Below, in pieces: positions 9,197 through 17,654 of a stretch of DNA of 64,000 nucleotides. The translations under genes and the position numbers were made by a program. How positions within the stretch are numbered: the first letter of the stretch is position 1; the number at the start of each line of letters is the position of its first letter. The notes beneath the pieces were generated by a model. The model saw only the letters and a program-made list of their open reading frames with translations, was not told the origin of the DNA and made no database searches. The stretch comes from an uncultured bacterium (lineage in GTDB: Bacteria > Bacteroidota > Rhodothermia > Rhodothermales > UBA10348): the NCBI GenBank assembly GCA_943788505.1, contig CALSQR010000001.1, positions 248,001 to 312,000 of the forward strand, read 5' to 3'.

Positions 9197-10201
9197 TCAT
9201 ACAGTGTTTTCGAGCATTCTATTAATGATCTCTACACTGGAAACGCCATCAGCTTCAGCGGTGAAGTTGGGTACGATGCGGTGTCGCAACACGGAGACGG
9301 CAATACTGTTTACATCCTCTATGCCTGGCGTAAGACGACCGTCAAGGGCAGCCATTGCTTTAGCTCCGAGGATCAAGTACTGAGAGGCACGTGGGCCGGC
9401 ACCATAACCCAGATAATTTTTGACAAAGTCTGGTGCAAGGCCTCCTTCAGGTCGAGTCTTAGTGACAAGGCGCACTGCATATTCAATCACATTGTCTGCG
9501 ACTGGAATCTGACGGACCAAGTGCTGGTACCGTTGAATATCTTCGCCGGTCATAACCTGAAGCTTCTCAGGCCGAGAATCACTTGTAGTTTGACGAACGA
9601 TATCAACTTCTTGTTGAAACGTTGGATAATCCAACCACAGGTTAAACATGAAGCGATCCAACTGAGCCTCTGGAAGGGGATAGGTTCCTTCCTGTTCAAT
9701 AGGGTTTTGCGTGGCCAAGACAAAAAACGGTTCCGGCAGCGAGTAGGTGTGTCCAGCTGCCGTTACGCGGTGCTCCTGCATAGCCTCCAAGAGCGCAGCC
9801 TGTGTCTTTGGGGGAGTTCTGTTAATCTCGTCGGCCAAGACAACATTTGCGAACACTGGCCCCTTAACGAACTTGAATTGGCGCCGACCGGTCGTAGCAT
9901 CCTCCTCAATGATCTCCGTTCCAGTGATATCGCTGGGCATGAGGTCTGGAGTAAACTGTATCCGAGAAAAGTCCAAGTCAATTGCATCCGCAATTGTGTG
10001 CACAAGTAGCGTCTTTGCCAATCCTGGAACGCCAACCAACAACACATGTCCTCGGCAAATCATGCTGAGGAAAATCTGTCGGATGATCTCATCCTGCCCC
10101 ACAATCACTTTGCCGATTTCGGCCCGAAGGGACTCGAAGCCAGCGTGTAGTTCGTTTACAGTGTCGGGCGAGGTCGAATTGTCAAAATTGGTTTCTGGCA
10201 C
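9197..10201 (-). CDS. MoxR family AAA+ ATPase
   Basis: A 334 aa AAA+ ATPase. It shows the MoxR-type Walker A GVPGLAKT (Ala before the Lys), the Walker B VLADEINRTPPKTQAALLEAMQE and the sensor region LATQNPIEQEGTYPLPEAQLDRF. MoxR ATPases act as chaperones that mature or insert metal cofactors, usually with DUF58 and von Willebrand A partners. Here no such partner follows. Instead the gene sits one base after a SurA-like gene, at the end of a run of exported PPIases. The link to envelope protein folding is an inference from that context. Confidence 0.93.
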   Translation of the reverse strand: MPETNFDNSTSPDTVNELHAGFESLRAEIGKVIVGQDEIIRQIFLSMICRGHVLLVGVPGLAKTLLVHTIADAIDLDFSRIQFTPDLMPSDITGTEIIEEDATTGRRQFKFVKGPVFANVVLADEINRTPPKTQAALLEAMQEHRVTAAGHTYSLPEPFFVLATQNPIEQEGTYPLPEAQLDRFMFNLWLDYPTFQQEVDIVRQTTSDSRPEKLQVMTGEDIQRYQHLVRQIPVADNVIEYAVRLVTKTRPEGGLAPDFVKNYLGYGAGPRASQYLILGAKAMAALDGRLTPGIEDVNSIAVSVLRHRIVPNFTAEADGVSSVEIINRMLENTV

Positions 10202-10202
10202 G

Positions 10203-11579
10203 TCAGTTATCTGTTGCTAGATTCAGTTCACGGGCACGCCCGCGGAGGTCAATGTATACGGACTTCTTGAGATCGAGGAGCCATTTCTCCATGATCAATT
10301 GTTGTTTGTCTTGCAGTGCACGCTCTTCGATCAACTCGTAATCCGTCGAAATATCCACGCGATGCGAAGGGATTCTGGCCTCGAGACGAACAATATGAAA
10401 AGCACGGCGACCGTCAATTAGTTGCACTTCTGATGGCTCAGAGATATCGCCTGGGTCCATTTCAGACAATGTCCGTTGCCAAAGGCCACCAAGTGCCTCG
10501 ACATATAGGTTTCGTTCTCCCGTGTTCGGATCGCTTACTCTACCGCCCTGTGACTTGCTAAACTCTTCTTCTGATTCTTCGCGAGCAAGAGCTTCAAATG
10601 AAGCCCGCTTCGTTAGTATGGAATCGCGAATTTGGGTCAGGTCAGCTATTGCAGGGCCAGAGTCTACTTTACGATCGTCGAACGATATGAGAATATGGTT
10701 GTAATCGATTCGGTCCCCGCGGCGAGCATTTACACGCAAGAAATGAAGACCGAACTGCGTTTCAAAGACGCGTGAGTACATGCTAATGGCTGCCCGAGAA
10801 GCTACCGCGGCAAATTCGGGGACTACTTCGTCTAGGCCCATGTTTTCATAGAGCCCTCCGTTTGGGGCAGAGCCTGGGTCATCAGAAAAAAGTTGCGCCA
10901 TCTCTTCCATTGTACTTGCTCCAGCCACGACACTGTCTCGAATAGACGTGATGATTTCCATCGCCTCATTACGGGCCGCTTCAGTCACCTTGGGTAGCTT
11001 CACGATATGAGAAACCCGTACAAGGTCCGGCAAAGTGGGAAGAGAATCTGTAGGGATTTGAGCAAACCATTGGCGGACATCTGTAGGCGTTGCTTTAATC
11101 GAGGACATCTTTTGGCGTCGGAACTCGTCGGCGAGTAGGCGATCGCGATAGTCTTCGCGCAGATCTGCCTTCACTTCTAGTACTGATTTTCCATAAATCT
11201 CTTCCAAACGGGCTTGACCGCCGACTCGTTGCTGGATCTGCTCAATCTGAGAATCGAGCATCTGGTCAACCTGTTGATCAGTCACAACTAGGTTGGTATC
11301 TCTTTGCGCATGGGTTACCAAGACTTTATCATTCAGGAGTTGAACGAGTGCCTCTTGCCACAGCTCCTCTGACCATTCCATTTGCTGCTGGCTCATGACA
11401 CCAAGCACCATCCCGTCAACATCAGATTGGAGGATGATATAGTTACCCACTACGGCAACGATCTCATCCAGAACACGACCTTCTTGCGCCTTAACAGTGG
11501 ATGCTGAGCTACCAACGAAGGTGAGAAGAAAGAGAGAGAGAAGAGCTGTGCTGAATGGACGATTAAGCATCGAAATCAT
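10203..11579 (-). CDS. SurA-like periplasmic peptidyl-prolyl cis-trans isomerase
   Basis: A 458 aa exported chaperone/PPIase. The N-terminus is a cleavable signal peptide ending near VKAQ. A SurA_N-type helical domain (about residues 35-165) begins VLDEIVAVVGNYIILQSDVD. Two parvulin (rotamase) domains follow; the first starts around RVSHIVKLPK and the second around YNHILISFDD. This is the SurA architecture, expected to escort outer-membrane proteins to the BAM complex. A second ATG nine bases in (11570) is an alternative start. The gene abuts moxR and belongs to the same minus-strand unit as the two upstream parvulin lipoproteins. Confidence 0.88.
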   Translation of the reverse strand: MISMLNRPFSTALLSLFLLTFVGSSASTVKAQEGRVLDEIVAVVGNYIILQSDVDGMVLGVMSQQQMEWSEELWQEALVQLLNDKVLVTHAQRDTNLVVTDQQVDQMLDSQIEQIQQRVGGQARLEEIYGKSVLEVKADLREDYRDRLLADEFRRQKMSSIKATPTDVRQWFAQIPTDSLPTLPDLVRVSHIVKLPKVTEAARNEAMEIITSIRDSVVAGASTMEEMAQLFSDDPGSAPNGGLYENMGLDEVVPEFAAVASRAAISMYSRVFETQFGLHFLRVNARRGDRIDYNHILISFDDRKVDSGPAIADLTQIRDSILTKRASFEALAREESEEEFSKSQGGRVSDPNTGERNLYVEALGGLWQRTLSEMDPGDISEPSEVQLIDGRRAFHIVRLEARIPSHRVDISTDYELIEERALQDKQQLIMEKWLLDLKKSVYIDLRGRARELNLATDN

Positions 11580-11637
11580 GTAACAGGAAACAAGTGGTGA
11601 TGCTTTCTGGAGATAGCATCGAGTGATTACGAGCAGC

Positions 11638-11805
11638 TTAAAGGTCCTTTCCGGTAAGCGTCTCCCGAAAAAGAGGGAGGGCTAGCAATAAACACCAGGC
11701 ATGGACGCCGAGACGCATCCATCGAGGATAGGACTCAACAAAGTTGCTGGCTCGAATAACGTGACAAAGCTCGAAAAATTGCAAACCGAGAACGGAGGGC
11801 GTCAC
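11638..11805 (-). CDS. Possible 55-aa small protein, coupled to upstream PPIase gene
   Basis: An open frame of 55 codons starts with GTG overlapping the stop of the upstream parvulin gene (GTGA), the same overlap seen between fbp and thrB, and ends at a TAA. It nearly fills the gap before the SurA-like gene. The predicted product begins MTPSVLGLQFFELC, and its middle (WCLLLALPLF) is hydrophobic and could span a membrane. I recognise no family. The overlap and placement are the only support, so it may be a chance frame in a spacer. Confidence 0.25.
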   Translation of the reverse strand: MTPSVLGLQFFELCHVIRASNFVESYPRWMRLGVHAWCLLLALPLFRETLTGKDL

Positions 11806-12623
11806 CGAATCTCCAGTTCCTCTCTGGCCAATGCCCGTGTGCGAAGCCGTTGAACCTGCCGTGCATACAACTGTTTCCTCATTTGGATTGCCACTCTGTC
11901 GCGAATGTCATCCCTGATCATGTCGATAGAAGGGACCGTGCCTTCGGGCAATCTGTCCAACAATTGTACTACGTGAAAAGCCGTCTCGTGAGCGAAAACC
12001 GACATTACTTCACCCACGTCTAGGCCATCTACCGCCTGGTTTAGTCCTGGGATTGCGGCGAAAAGCTGTCGCTGCGGATAAAACGCCTCTTCATTGAGTC
12101 CTTGGTTTGCATTTCTTCCCATCGGACGGGGTAGCGGTTCAAGACCTGATCGCTGAAGTATTCCCCGAGCTGCTTCGGCTGAATCCGCATCGTCAAAAAT
12201 GATGTGGCGAACCTTGACAAAAGGCTCCCGCAGTGCCAGCTGATCTCGGTGTTGCTCGTAATAGGTCTGTAAAGCTGATTCATTGGGCCCGTTACCTAAT
12301 TCTTCTGACACAGCGCGATTTACGAACGCGTTAATTAGTACTGACCGTTCATTGTCCGCAAGTAAACGTTGTACTTCTGGATCTCCGCGAAGACCGCGGT
12401 CCCGGGCTTCCTGAAATAATAACTCATTGGTTACCCATTGCTCAACTATCTGAGAAACGACATCAGCAGAGTCAAGAAACACGGATTGGTTTTCAAGCAA
12501 GCGATTGATTTCATTCATGGTCAAGACAGCCTCTCCAACCCGGGCAACGTATTCCGGAGCGGGTGGAGTCTGTTTGCAAGAGGACACTCCAAGGACAATG
12601 ACCAAGAAAATCGCTGACCTCAT
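11802..12623 (-). CDS. Parvulin-like peptidyl-prolyl isomerase lipoprotein
   Basis: A 273 aa protein with a lipoprotein signal (IVLGVSSC; Cys would be the lipidated residue). A SurA_N-like helical segment (VARVGEAVLTMNEINRLL onward) is followed by a PPIC-like region around KVRHIIFDD that is shorter than a full parvulin domain and may have little isomerase activity. The C-terminal stretch is rich in Arg and helical. The start ATG overlaps the stop of the larger upstream PPIase by one base (TAATG), so the two are probably translated together and may act as a pair in the periplasm. Confidence 0.8.
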   Translation of the reverse strand: MRSAIFLVIVLGVSSCKQTPPAPEYVARVGEAVLTMNEINRLLENQSVFLDSADVVSQIVEQWVTNELLFQEARDRGLRGDPEVQRLLADNERSVLINAFVNRAVSEELGNGPNESALQTYYEQHRDQLALREPFVKVRHIIFDDADSAEAARGILQRSGLEPLPRPMGRNANQGLNEEAFYPQRQLFAAIPGLNQAVDGLDVGEVMSVFAHETAFHVVQLLDRLPEGTVPSIDMIRDDIRDRVAIQMRKQLYARQVQRLRTRALAREELEIR

Positions 12624-14665
12624 TACAACCCCGAGTCTATCTCTACCAATAATTCCAAGACACTTGGATAGACTTCAACCCCGAAAGCCGTCCTCAAATC
12701 TGAAATCAGCTTTTCTTCGAGAACTACTTGATACTCGCCAACCACTTGAGAGCGAGCTTCATCCAACGTCATTGCGCGTGCTGCCTCGATACCATCATTA
12801 TAGAGAGCAAGCCACCCCTGATTGAACTCTTTTGAATCAGTAATGCTACCTGGCTCCACGGTCAACACCTCGTCAAAGAGTGAACCGGTCGGCTCGGTAA
12901 CCCAGGTTGTGTCTGCACGGAGGCTGATTGTTGAATCCGAAGCAACACCTTCGAGAGCGGCAACAAGGCCGTTCTCTTGTACGCTATCAACAAACGCGCG
13001 GAGCACCGTTTCATCACGTGATGAATAGCTGATCACGCGGGTACGATCCTGATACTGATAGGAGTCCTGATTAGCCTCGTAATGCGCCAACAGTCCCGTA
13101 GAATCTTGAGCTGCTTTATTCCATACCATCTGCTCCATGAAACGGAATAGGAGGAGGCCGTCCCTGAAGTCAGTCATCGTAGTAGCAAAATCTACATCGC
13201 GCTCCTCCAATCGGTTGATTTCCCATTCAATAGCTAGATCGTCAAAGTATTTGTCCATCACCGCAAAGACGCGATCCTCGACATTAAAGCCACTGGAGAC
13301 GATGGATGTGCGGAAATATTCAGCAAATTCTTGGAGACCAATTTCCCTGTTGCCGAGCCGCATGACAGGTTTAGAGTCCATAGACTCTTCGAAATCTGAA
13401 AGGGCTAACCAACGAATGAGTGAATCAAGTGCCATCTCCCCAGCCCACTCAGATACAAGCGTAGAGTCTACCCAAGTGCCGACTTCCTTTCTGGTATTAG
13501 CGGCAAATTCCTTTTCGGCCTTTTGTGCTCGAGGCATTTGACTGATTCGTGTCTTAAGTCGGTCATATTCCTCCTCGAATGATGCTAATGGTGTTTCATC
13601 AACAAACTGGATGAAATGAATGCCAAACGGAGTCTGGACTGGACCTGTCCAATCACCAGGTTGTTCAATCGCGAATGCAGCGTCCCGAAAGGTGAACGGC
13701 AGTCCGGCGTCAAATGCCAGTGTCCCAATAGCACCGCCTTGGGGCGCCGAATTCTGATCGTCCGAAAGCGCTCTAGCAACCTCGCCAAATACTTCTCCAG
13801 CTTCAAGTCGAGCCAACACGGCACCAAGACGTTGTTCAGTGTCAGCTTGTTCAGCAGGGGTGTTTGCAGCGGGGCGAATCATGATGTGGGCCAACGCACG
13901 GTCAGCCGGCATAGGTTTGCGCCCGCTGACGTGTAAGATGTGATAGCCGAAATCAGTGCGGAAAATCTCACTTGTTTGCCCAACTTCAGTATTGAAGGCC
14001 ATGTCTTCGAACTCTTCGACCATTCTGCCCCCTCCAAAGAATCCAAGCTGTCCCTGATAGCCGGGACTTCCAGGCGAGCCAGCAGCCGAAGGGTCCTGAG
14101 AAAAACGGGCAGCCATTAGGCCGAAATCAGCCCCAGCAACCACGGAGTCTCGAACCGCGCTTAGTTGCGTCCAGGCATTGAGAGTGTCTTCTGGCGAGTC
14201 CGTCTTGCTCACCGTGATTAGGATATGGCTGGCGTCTACAGCTTCTAGACGGCGGTCGTACATCTCCCTTACTAATGGTTCAAATATTTCGCGTTCGAAG
14301 AGATAGGGTCTAGCCAGCTGAAGTCGGTATTGATCAATTTCCTCCTGCAATGTTGGATCTTGATCCAACCCTTCCTTTCGTGCCTGCAAGACCTTGAGTC
14401 GGAAATCAACAAATCGGGTGAGAAAGTCCTGGTATTCAGCTAGGTCTTGGGCCTGGGTTGCTGACGTACGTCCATTTCTGTCATAATGGGCCTTGAAATC
14501 ATCTAAGGTGATGTTTAGGCCGTCAATGACGGCAACTACGGGTTTATCAGAGGCGTCTTCTGCGTTTTCATCCACTATGATTACAGTTGGAGAGGATGAA
14601 GTACATCCTGCTATCACGAGGAAGCTTGTAAAGAGAAGAAGGGAAAGAAATCGTTGTAGGTACAT
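12623..14665 (-). CDS. Large peptidyl-prolyl isomerase lipoprotein with two parvulin domains (SurA/PrsA/PpiD-like)
   Basis: About 680 aa from the ATG at 14665, chosen because it places a lipoprotein signal (LLFTSFLVIAGC) at the N-terminus; the frame stays open to 14821, but that stretch runs through repeat DNA. A helical domain with the phrase VAVIDGLNITLDDFKAHY is followed by two parvulin domains: one from ASHILITVSK to HILHVSG, one from ALAHIMIRP to GIHFIQFVD. The remaining roughly 300 residues form a long C-terminal helical region. It is the first gene of the minus-strand envelope-folding operon and faces the ECF sigma gene across the decamer repeats. Confidence 0.85.
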   Translation of the reverse strand: MYLQRFLSLLLFTSFLVIAGCTSSSPTVIIVDENAEDASDKPVVAVIDGLNITLDDFKAHYDRNGRTSATQAQDLAEYQDFLTRFVDFRLKVLQARKEGLDQDPTLQEEIDQYRLQLARPYLFEREIFEPLVREMYDRRLEAVDASHILITVSKTDSPEDTLNAWTQLSAVRDSVVAGADFGLMAARFSQDPSAAGSPGSPGYQGQLGFFGGGRMVEEFEDMAFNTEVGQTSEIFRTDFGYHILHVSGRKPMPADRALAHIMIRPAANTPAEQADTEQRLGAVLARLEAGEVFGEVARALSDDQNSAPQGGAIGTLAFDAGLPFTFRDAAFAIEQPGDWTGPVQTPFGIHFIQFVDETPLASFEEEYDRLKTRISQMPRAQKAEKEFAANTRKEVGTWVDSTLVSEWAGEMALDSLIRWLALSDFEESMDSKPVMRLGNREIGLQEFAEYFRTSIVSSGFNVEDRVFAVMDKYFDDLAIEWEINRLEERDVDFATTMTDFRDGLLLFRFMEQMVWNKAAQDSTGLLAHYEANQDSYQYQDRTRVISYSSRDETVLRAFVDSVQENGLVAALEGVASDSTISLRADTTWVTEPTGSLFDEVLTVEPGSITDSKEFNQGWLALYNDGIEAARAMTLDEARSQVVGEYQVVLEEKLISDLRTAFGVEVYPSVLELLVEIDSGL

Positions 14666-14784
14666 ACCCTTTGAATGGCGTTTGAATTCCGGCAAATATG
14701 AGGCTAGAAAAGTATCCTTAAAAGCAGCGCATCCACGCACTAGGGAACGCAATGGTTCCATTTTAAAGCAGTTGCCATCACCTC

Positions 14785-14824
14785 CGAGCAACTTCGAGCA
14801 ACTTCGAGCAACTTTGAGCAATAT
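14785..14824. repeat. Tandem 10-bp repeat, CGAGCAACTT x3 plus one degenerate copy
   Basis: Three perfect head-to-tail copies of CGAGCAACTT (14785-14814) and a fourth imperfect copy (TGAGCAATAT, 14815-14824) lie between the PPIase operon and the ECF sigma gene. The 10-bp period places each copy on nearly the same face of the helix. The position between two divergent promoters suggests a multi-site operator, but slippage-generated junk is possible. Confidence 0.75.
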
Positions 14825-14895
14825 GAAGGGTCAAAGAAGGTGAGGGCTAGAAGGGCCTTCCTTCCTTGAATCCTCTAAAGGAGTAAGAGTATAAA

Positions 14896-15537
14896 GTGTT
14901 GGGGTTGCTAGCAATCGACTTTGACCTAAGCCATATGAATGAACACGCACTTATAGATTCATTCCGTTCGGGTGACGAGTTTGCATTCGTCAGTCTGTAT
15001 AACCGGTACAAGGGACCGGTCTATTCCTTTTGCTACAAAATGCTCCTTGATTCGGATGCGGCACAGGATGTTACGCAAGAGACCTTCCTGCGAATCTATG
15101 AAAACCGCGACAGACTGATGAAGTCCTCTGCGTTCAAGTCTTGGCTATTTACCATAGTGAGAAATCAATGCTTAAATGCCCTCAGGCGATCCGGTAAGCA
15201 CGTGGGGATTGAGCCAGATGGTGCGAATTTGCCGGTATCCATCGACACACCATTCACTCGAATGGAAAGGTCGGAGCAGGTTCGTTTTGTAACCAAGTTT
15301 CTAGAATCTCTAAGCCCTGAATATCGGGAAGTGATCGTGCTTAGAGAATATCAGAACATGACCTACGAAGAAATTGCAGCCGTCACGCGAAGCACGATAA
15401 GTGCGGTTAAATCGAGGCTCTTCAAAGCCCGTCGGAAGCTTGCTCAACTCATGGAGCAGTCAATTGGCATGTCGAAAAACAACGTGGCTAGGGCTGTTAA
15501 CGAAGGGTCAGATTTACCCACCATTTCAACAAACTGA
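14896..15537 (+). CDS. ECF RNA polymerase sigma factor (sigma-70 region 2/4)
   Basis: A 213 aa sigma factor with only regions 2 and 4, the ECF (group 4) layout. Region 2 runs around FVSLYNRYKGPVYSFCYKM and DAAQDVTQETFLRIYE; region 4 holds LSPEYREVIVLREYQ and an HTH at MTYEEIAAVTRSTISAVKSRL. The GTG at 14896 follows AAAGGAG at about 12 bp; an ATG at 14935 is an alternative start. A membrane protein lies 25 bp downstream and is a likely anti-sigma factor. The sigma factor may control the facing PPIase operon as an envelope-stress response, which is an inference from layout only. Confidence 0.9.
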   Translation: MLGLLAIDFDLSHMNEHALIDSFRSGDEFAFVSLYNRYKGPVYSFCYKMLLDSDAAQDVTQETFLRIYENRDRLMKSSAFKSWLFTIVRNQCLNALRRSGKHVGIEPDGANLPVSIDTPFTRMERSEQVRFVTKFLESLSPEYREVIVLREYQNMTYEEIAAVTRSTISAVKSRLFKARRKLAQLMEQSIGMSKNNVARAVNEGSDLPTISTN

Positions 15538-15562
15538 CTGTGAAGGTGCCTCGCAAAAGGAC

Positions 15563-16057
15563 ATGAAATCCGAAATTGAAATGACATACAGCGGAAACGA
15601 GGAGGATCTCAATCTCTTTCTAGACGGGGAACTGCCTTTTCAGAAGCAGAGTGATCTGTATGCCCATTTGGCTGAAAGTCCTTCATCACGCTCCTTTATG
15701 GACATGGTGATGCTATTTCGCAGGATGAGTCGACAGGAATGTATTGAATTGCCACCTGTAGCAGATGAGCGATTCTTTCAGCGGTTAGCAGAAGTCAAGG
15801 CATCTAATGAACGATTTGATAGGGTAGAGGACCGAAAGCCACTTTGGAATACTCGTAGGCTTGTTTCAGTTCGCACAGCCATTGCAGCGGCTGTTGTCAT
15901 TTTCACGGTTGGGTTATTAGTGCCGCTTTCTGCGGACACAGGGACTACTTTTGTGGAGCAGGAAGAAGAGCGAGTCTATTTCGACACGCCACAGACGCGG
16001 GTGTTGCAATCCTACATTTATGTATACGAACCAGGATTGACCATCGAAGCGGAGTAG
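15563..16057 (+). CDS. Putative anti-sigma factor, single-pass membrane protein
   Basis: About 164 aa from the ATG at 15563, which follows AAAGG; the frame remains open upstream inside the sigma gene. The N-terminal cytoplasmic part (EEDLNLFLDGELPFQKQSD) resembles the short helical sigma-binding domain of anti-sigma factors. One membrane helix follows (RTAIAAAVVIFTVGLLVPL, about residues 105-125) and then a short extracytoplasmic tail. The HxxxCxxC zinc motif of ZAS proteins is absent. Position directly behind an ECF sigma gene is the main support for the function. Confidence 0.65.
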   Translation: MKSEIEMTYSGNEEDLNLFLDGELPFQKQSDLYAHLAESPSSRSFMDMVMLFRRMSRQECIELPPVADERFFQRLAEVKASNERFDRVEDRKPLWNTRRLVSVRTAIAAAVVIFTVGLLVPLSADTGTTFVEQEEERVYFDTPQTRVLQSYIYVYEPGLTIEAE

Positions 16058-16114
16058 GATTGACGGGATCTCCTTGAATAGACTCGTATCTTCGCGGTCC
16101 ACATCAACACAGTA

Positions 16115-17596
16115 TTGCCTCGAGTTCGTATGCGTGTCAGATTTGCCCCCAGTCCTACCGGTTATCTCCACATTGGTGGACTCAGAACCGCGCTCTATAA
16201 TTTTTTGCTAGCTCGGAAACACGGCGGTACGTTCGTTCTGCGCGTTGAAGATACCGACAGAACACGTTTTGTCGAGGACGCAGAGGCCGATATTCTGTCC
16301 TCTCTCACTTGGGCTGGGATCCAATTCGATGAGGGACCGGGTTTGAATGGTGGATATGGTCCGTACCGGCAGTCCGAAAGGAGTACACGGTATGCCGAGG
16401 TTGCAAATCACCTTATTGAGCACGAAAAAGCCTATATAGCTTTTGATAGCTCCGAGGAGATAGACGCGCTGAAGGAGCGACTCCGAACTCCTGAAAACCC
16501 GTCTCCTAGGTATGACCACGAGACTCGTCTGTCAATGAGTAATTCGCTGACGATGTCTTCAGAGGACGTTGCTCGAAAGGTAGCGGCCGGTGAAGAATAT
16601 GTAGTACGTCTTCTGGTCACTCCTGGCTCGCAAATAAAGTTTACCGACGTTATACGTGGAGAAGTGGAGTTTGACAGCGCCACGGTCGATGACCAAGTAT
16701 TAGTCAAATCTGACGGGCTGCCAACATATCACTTGGCAAACATCGTAGATGATCACGACATGGCCATTACGCATGTCATTAGGGGCGAAGAGTGGTTACC
16801 TTCCACTCCCAAGCACGTTCTTCTGTATCAAGCAATGGGGTGGGATGTACCGCAAATGGCGCATTTGCCATTGATTCTAAGCCCAACAGGTGGAAAGCTT
16901 TCAAAGCGAAATGCCGATAAACAGGGAATCCCCGTATCAGTCAGTCAATACCGAGAGGCAGGGTATGAGGCGCATGCTCTGGTTAATTTCCTGGCAATGT
17001 TAGGCTGGAATCCGGGAGATGACCGAGAAGTCTTTTCTATGGAAGAACTGATTGAAGCTTTTTCCCTGGAGCGGGTCGGGCAGTCTGGCGTTCAGTTCGA
17101 TTTGCAAAAGCTAGAATGGTTTAATGAGCATTGGCTTCGAAGTAGATCGGATAGTGATATTGCTGATGAGCTTGAGACATCTATTCAGGACACATTCAGC
17201 GACGTTAGCCGGGAGCATCTAGTGGAGGCAGTGGCTCTTATGAAGGATCGGCTTTCCTTTGCCTCAGATCTCTTAGAGGCTGAGTATCTGTTCCGTCGTC
17301 CCTCCAGCTACGATGAAAAGTCAGTGGCAAAACGATGGAAAGATGATTCGCCAGTAGTGCTTGCCGCGTTCGCTGATTCGCTGGAATCAGTGGATGAATG
17401 GACTCTCGATAAACTGGAAGAAGCGCTTCAGACCTTTGTCGAAATACACGAGATGGGGATGGGTAAAATCATGTTCCCCATCCGCTTAGCGTTATCAGGG
17501 CAGCCATCCGGGCCAGGGCTGTACGAAATGATGGCCTTGTTCGGAAAAGACGAGACGATTGCACGGTTCAGGGCATGCAATGACGCATTAGCCTAA
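16115..17596 (+). CDS. gltX: Glutamyl-tRNA synthetase
   Basis: A class I aminoacyl-tRNA synthetase of about 490 aa that charges tRNA-Glu. The HIGH-type motif is in FAPSPTGYLHIGGLRTALYN and the KMSKS-type motif is KLSKRNA. The Glu-binding loop RVEDTDRTR and the HVIRGEEWLPSTPKH block are intact. A TTG at 16115 gives the longest frame, but the ATG at 16130 (MRVRFAPSPTG) matches family starts better and is probably the true one. It runs convergent to meaB. Confidence 0.95.
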   Translation: MPRVRMRVRFAPSPTGYLHIGGLRTALYNFLLARKHGGTFVLRVEDTDRTRFVEDAEADILSSLTWAGIQFDEGPGLNGGYGPYRQSERSTRYAEVANHLIEHEKAYIAFDSSEEIDALKERLRTPENPSPRYDHETRLSMSNSLTMSSEDVARKVAAGEEYVVRLLVTPGSQIKFTDVIRGEVEFDSATVDDQVLVKSDGLPTYHLANIVDDHDMAITHVIRGEEWLPSTPKHVLLYQAMGWDVPQMAHLPLILSPTGGKLSKRNADKQGIPVSVSQYREAGYEAHALVNFLAMLGWNPGDDREVFSMEELIEAFSLERVGQSGVQFDLQKLEWFNEHWLRSRSDSDIADELETSIQDTFSDVSREHLVEAVALMKDRLSFASDLLEAEYLFRRPSSYDEKSVAKRWKDDSPVVLAAFADSLESVDEWTLDKLEEALQTFVEIHEMGMGKIMFPIRLALSGQPSGPGLYEMMALFGKDETIARFRACNDALA

Positions 17597-17654
17597 CAGG
17601 CGGGAGAAACACCGTCCACGCCAACGTCATGAATACTCCGCGCACGTTTGGCGC

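Noticed and set aside
14785-14824. Short tandem repeats as a CRISPR array
   Set aside because: Units are 10 bp, directly adjacent with no spacers, and no cas gene is nearby.
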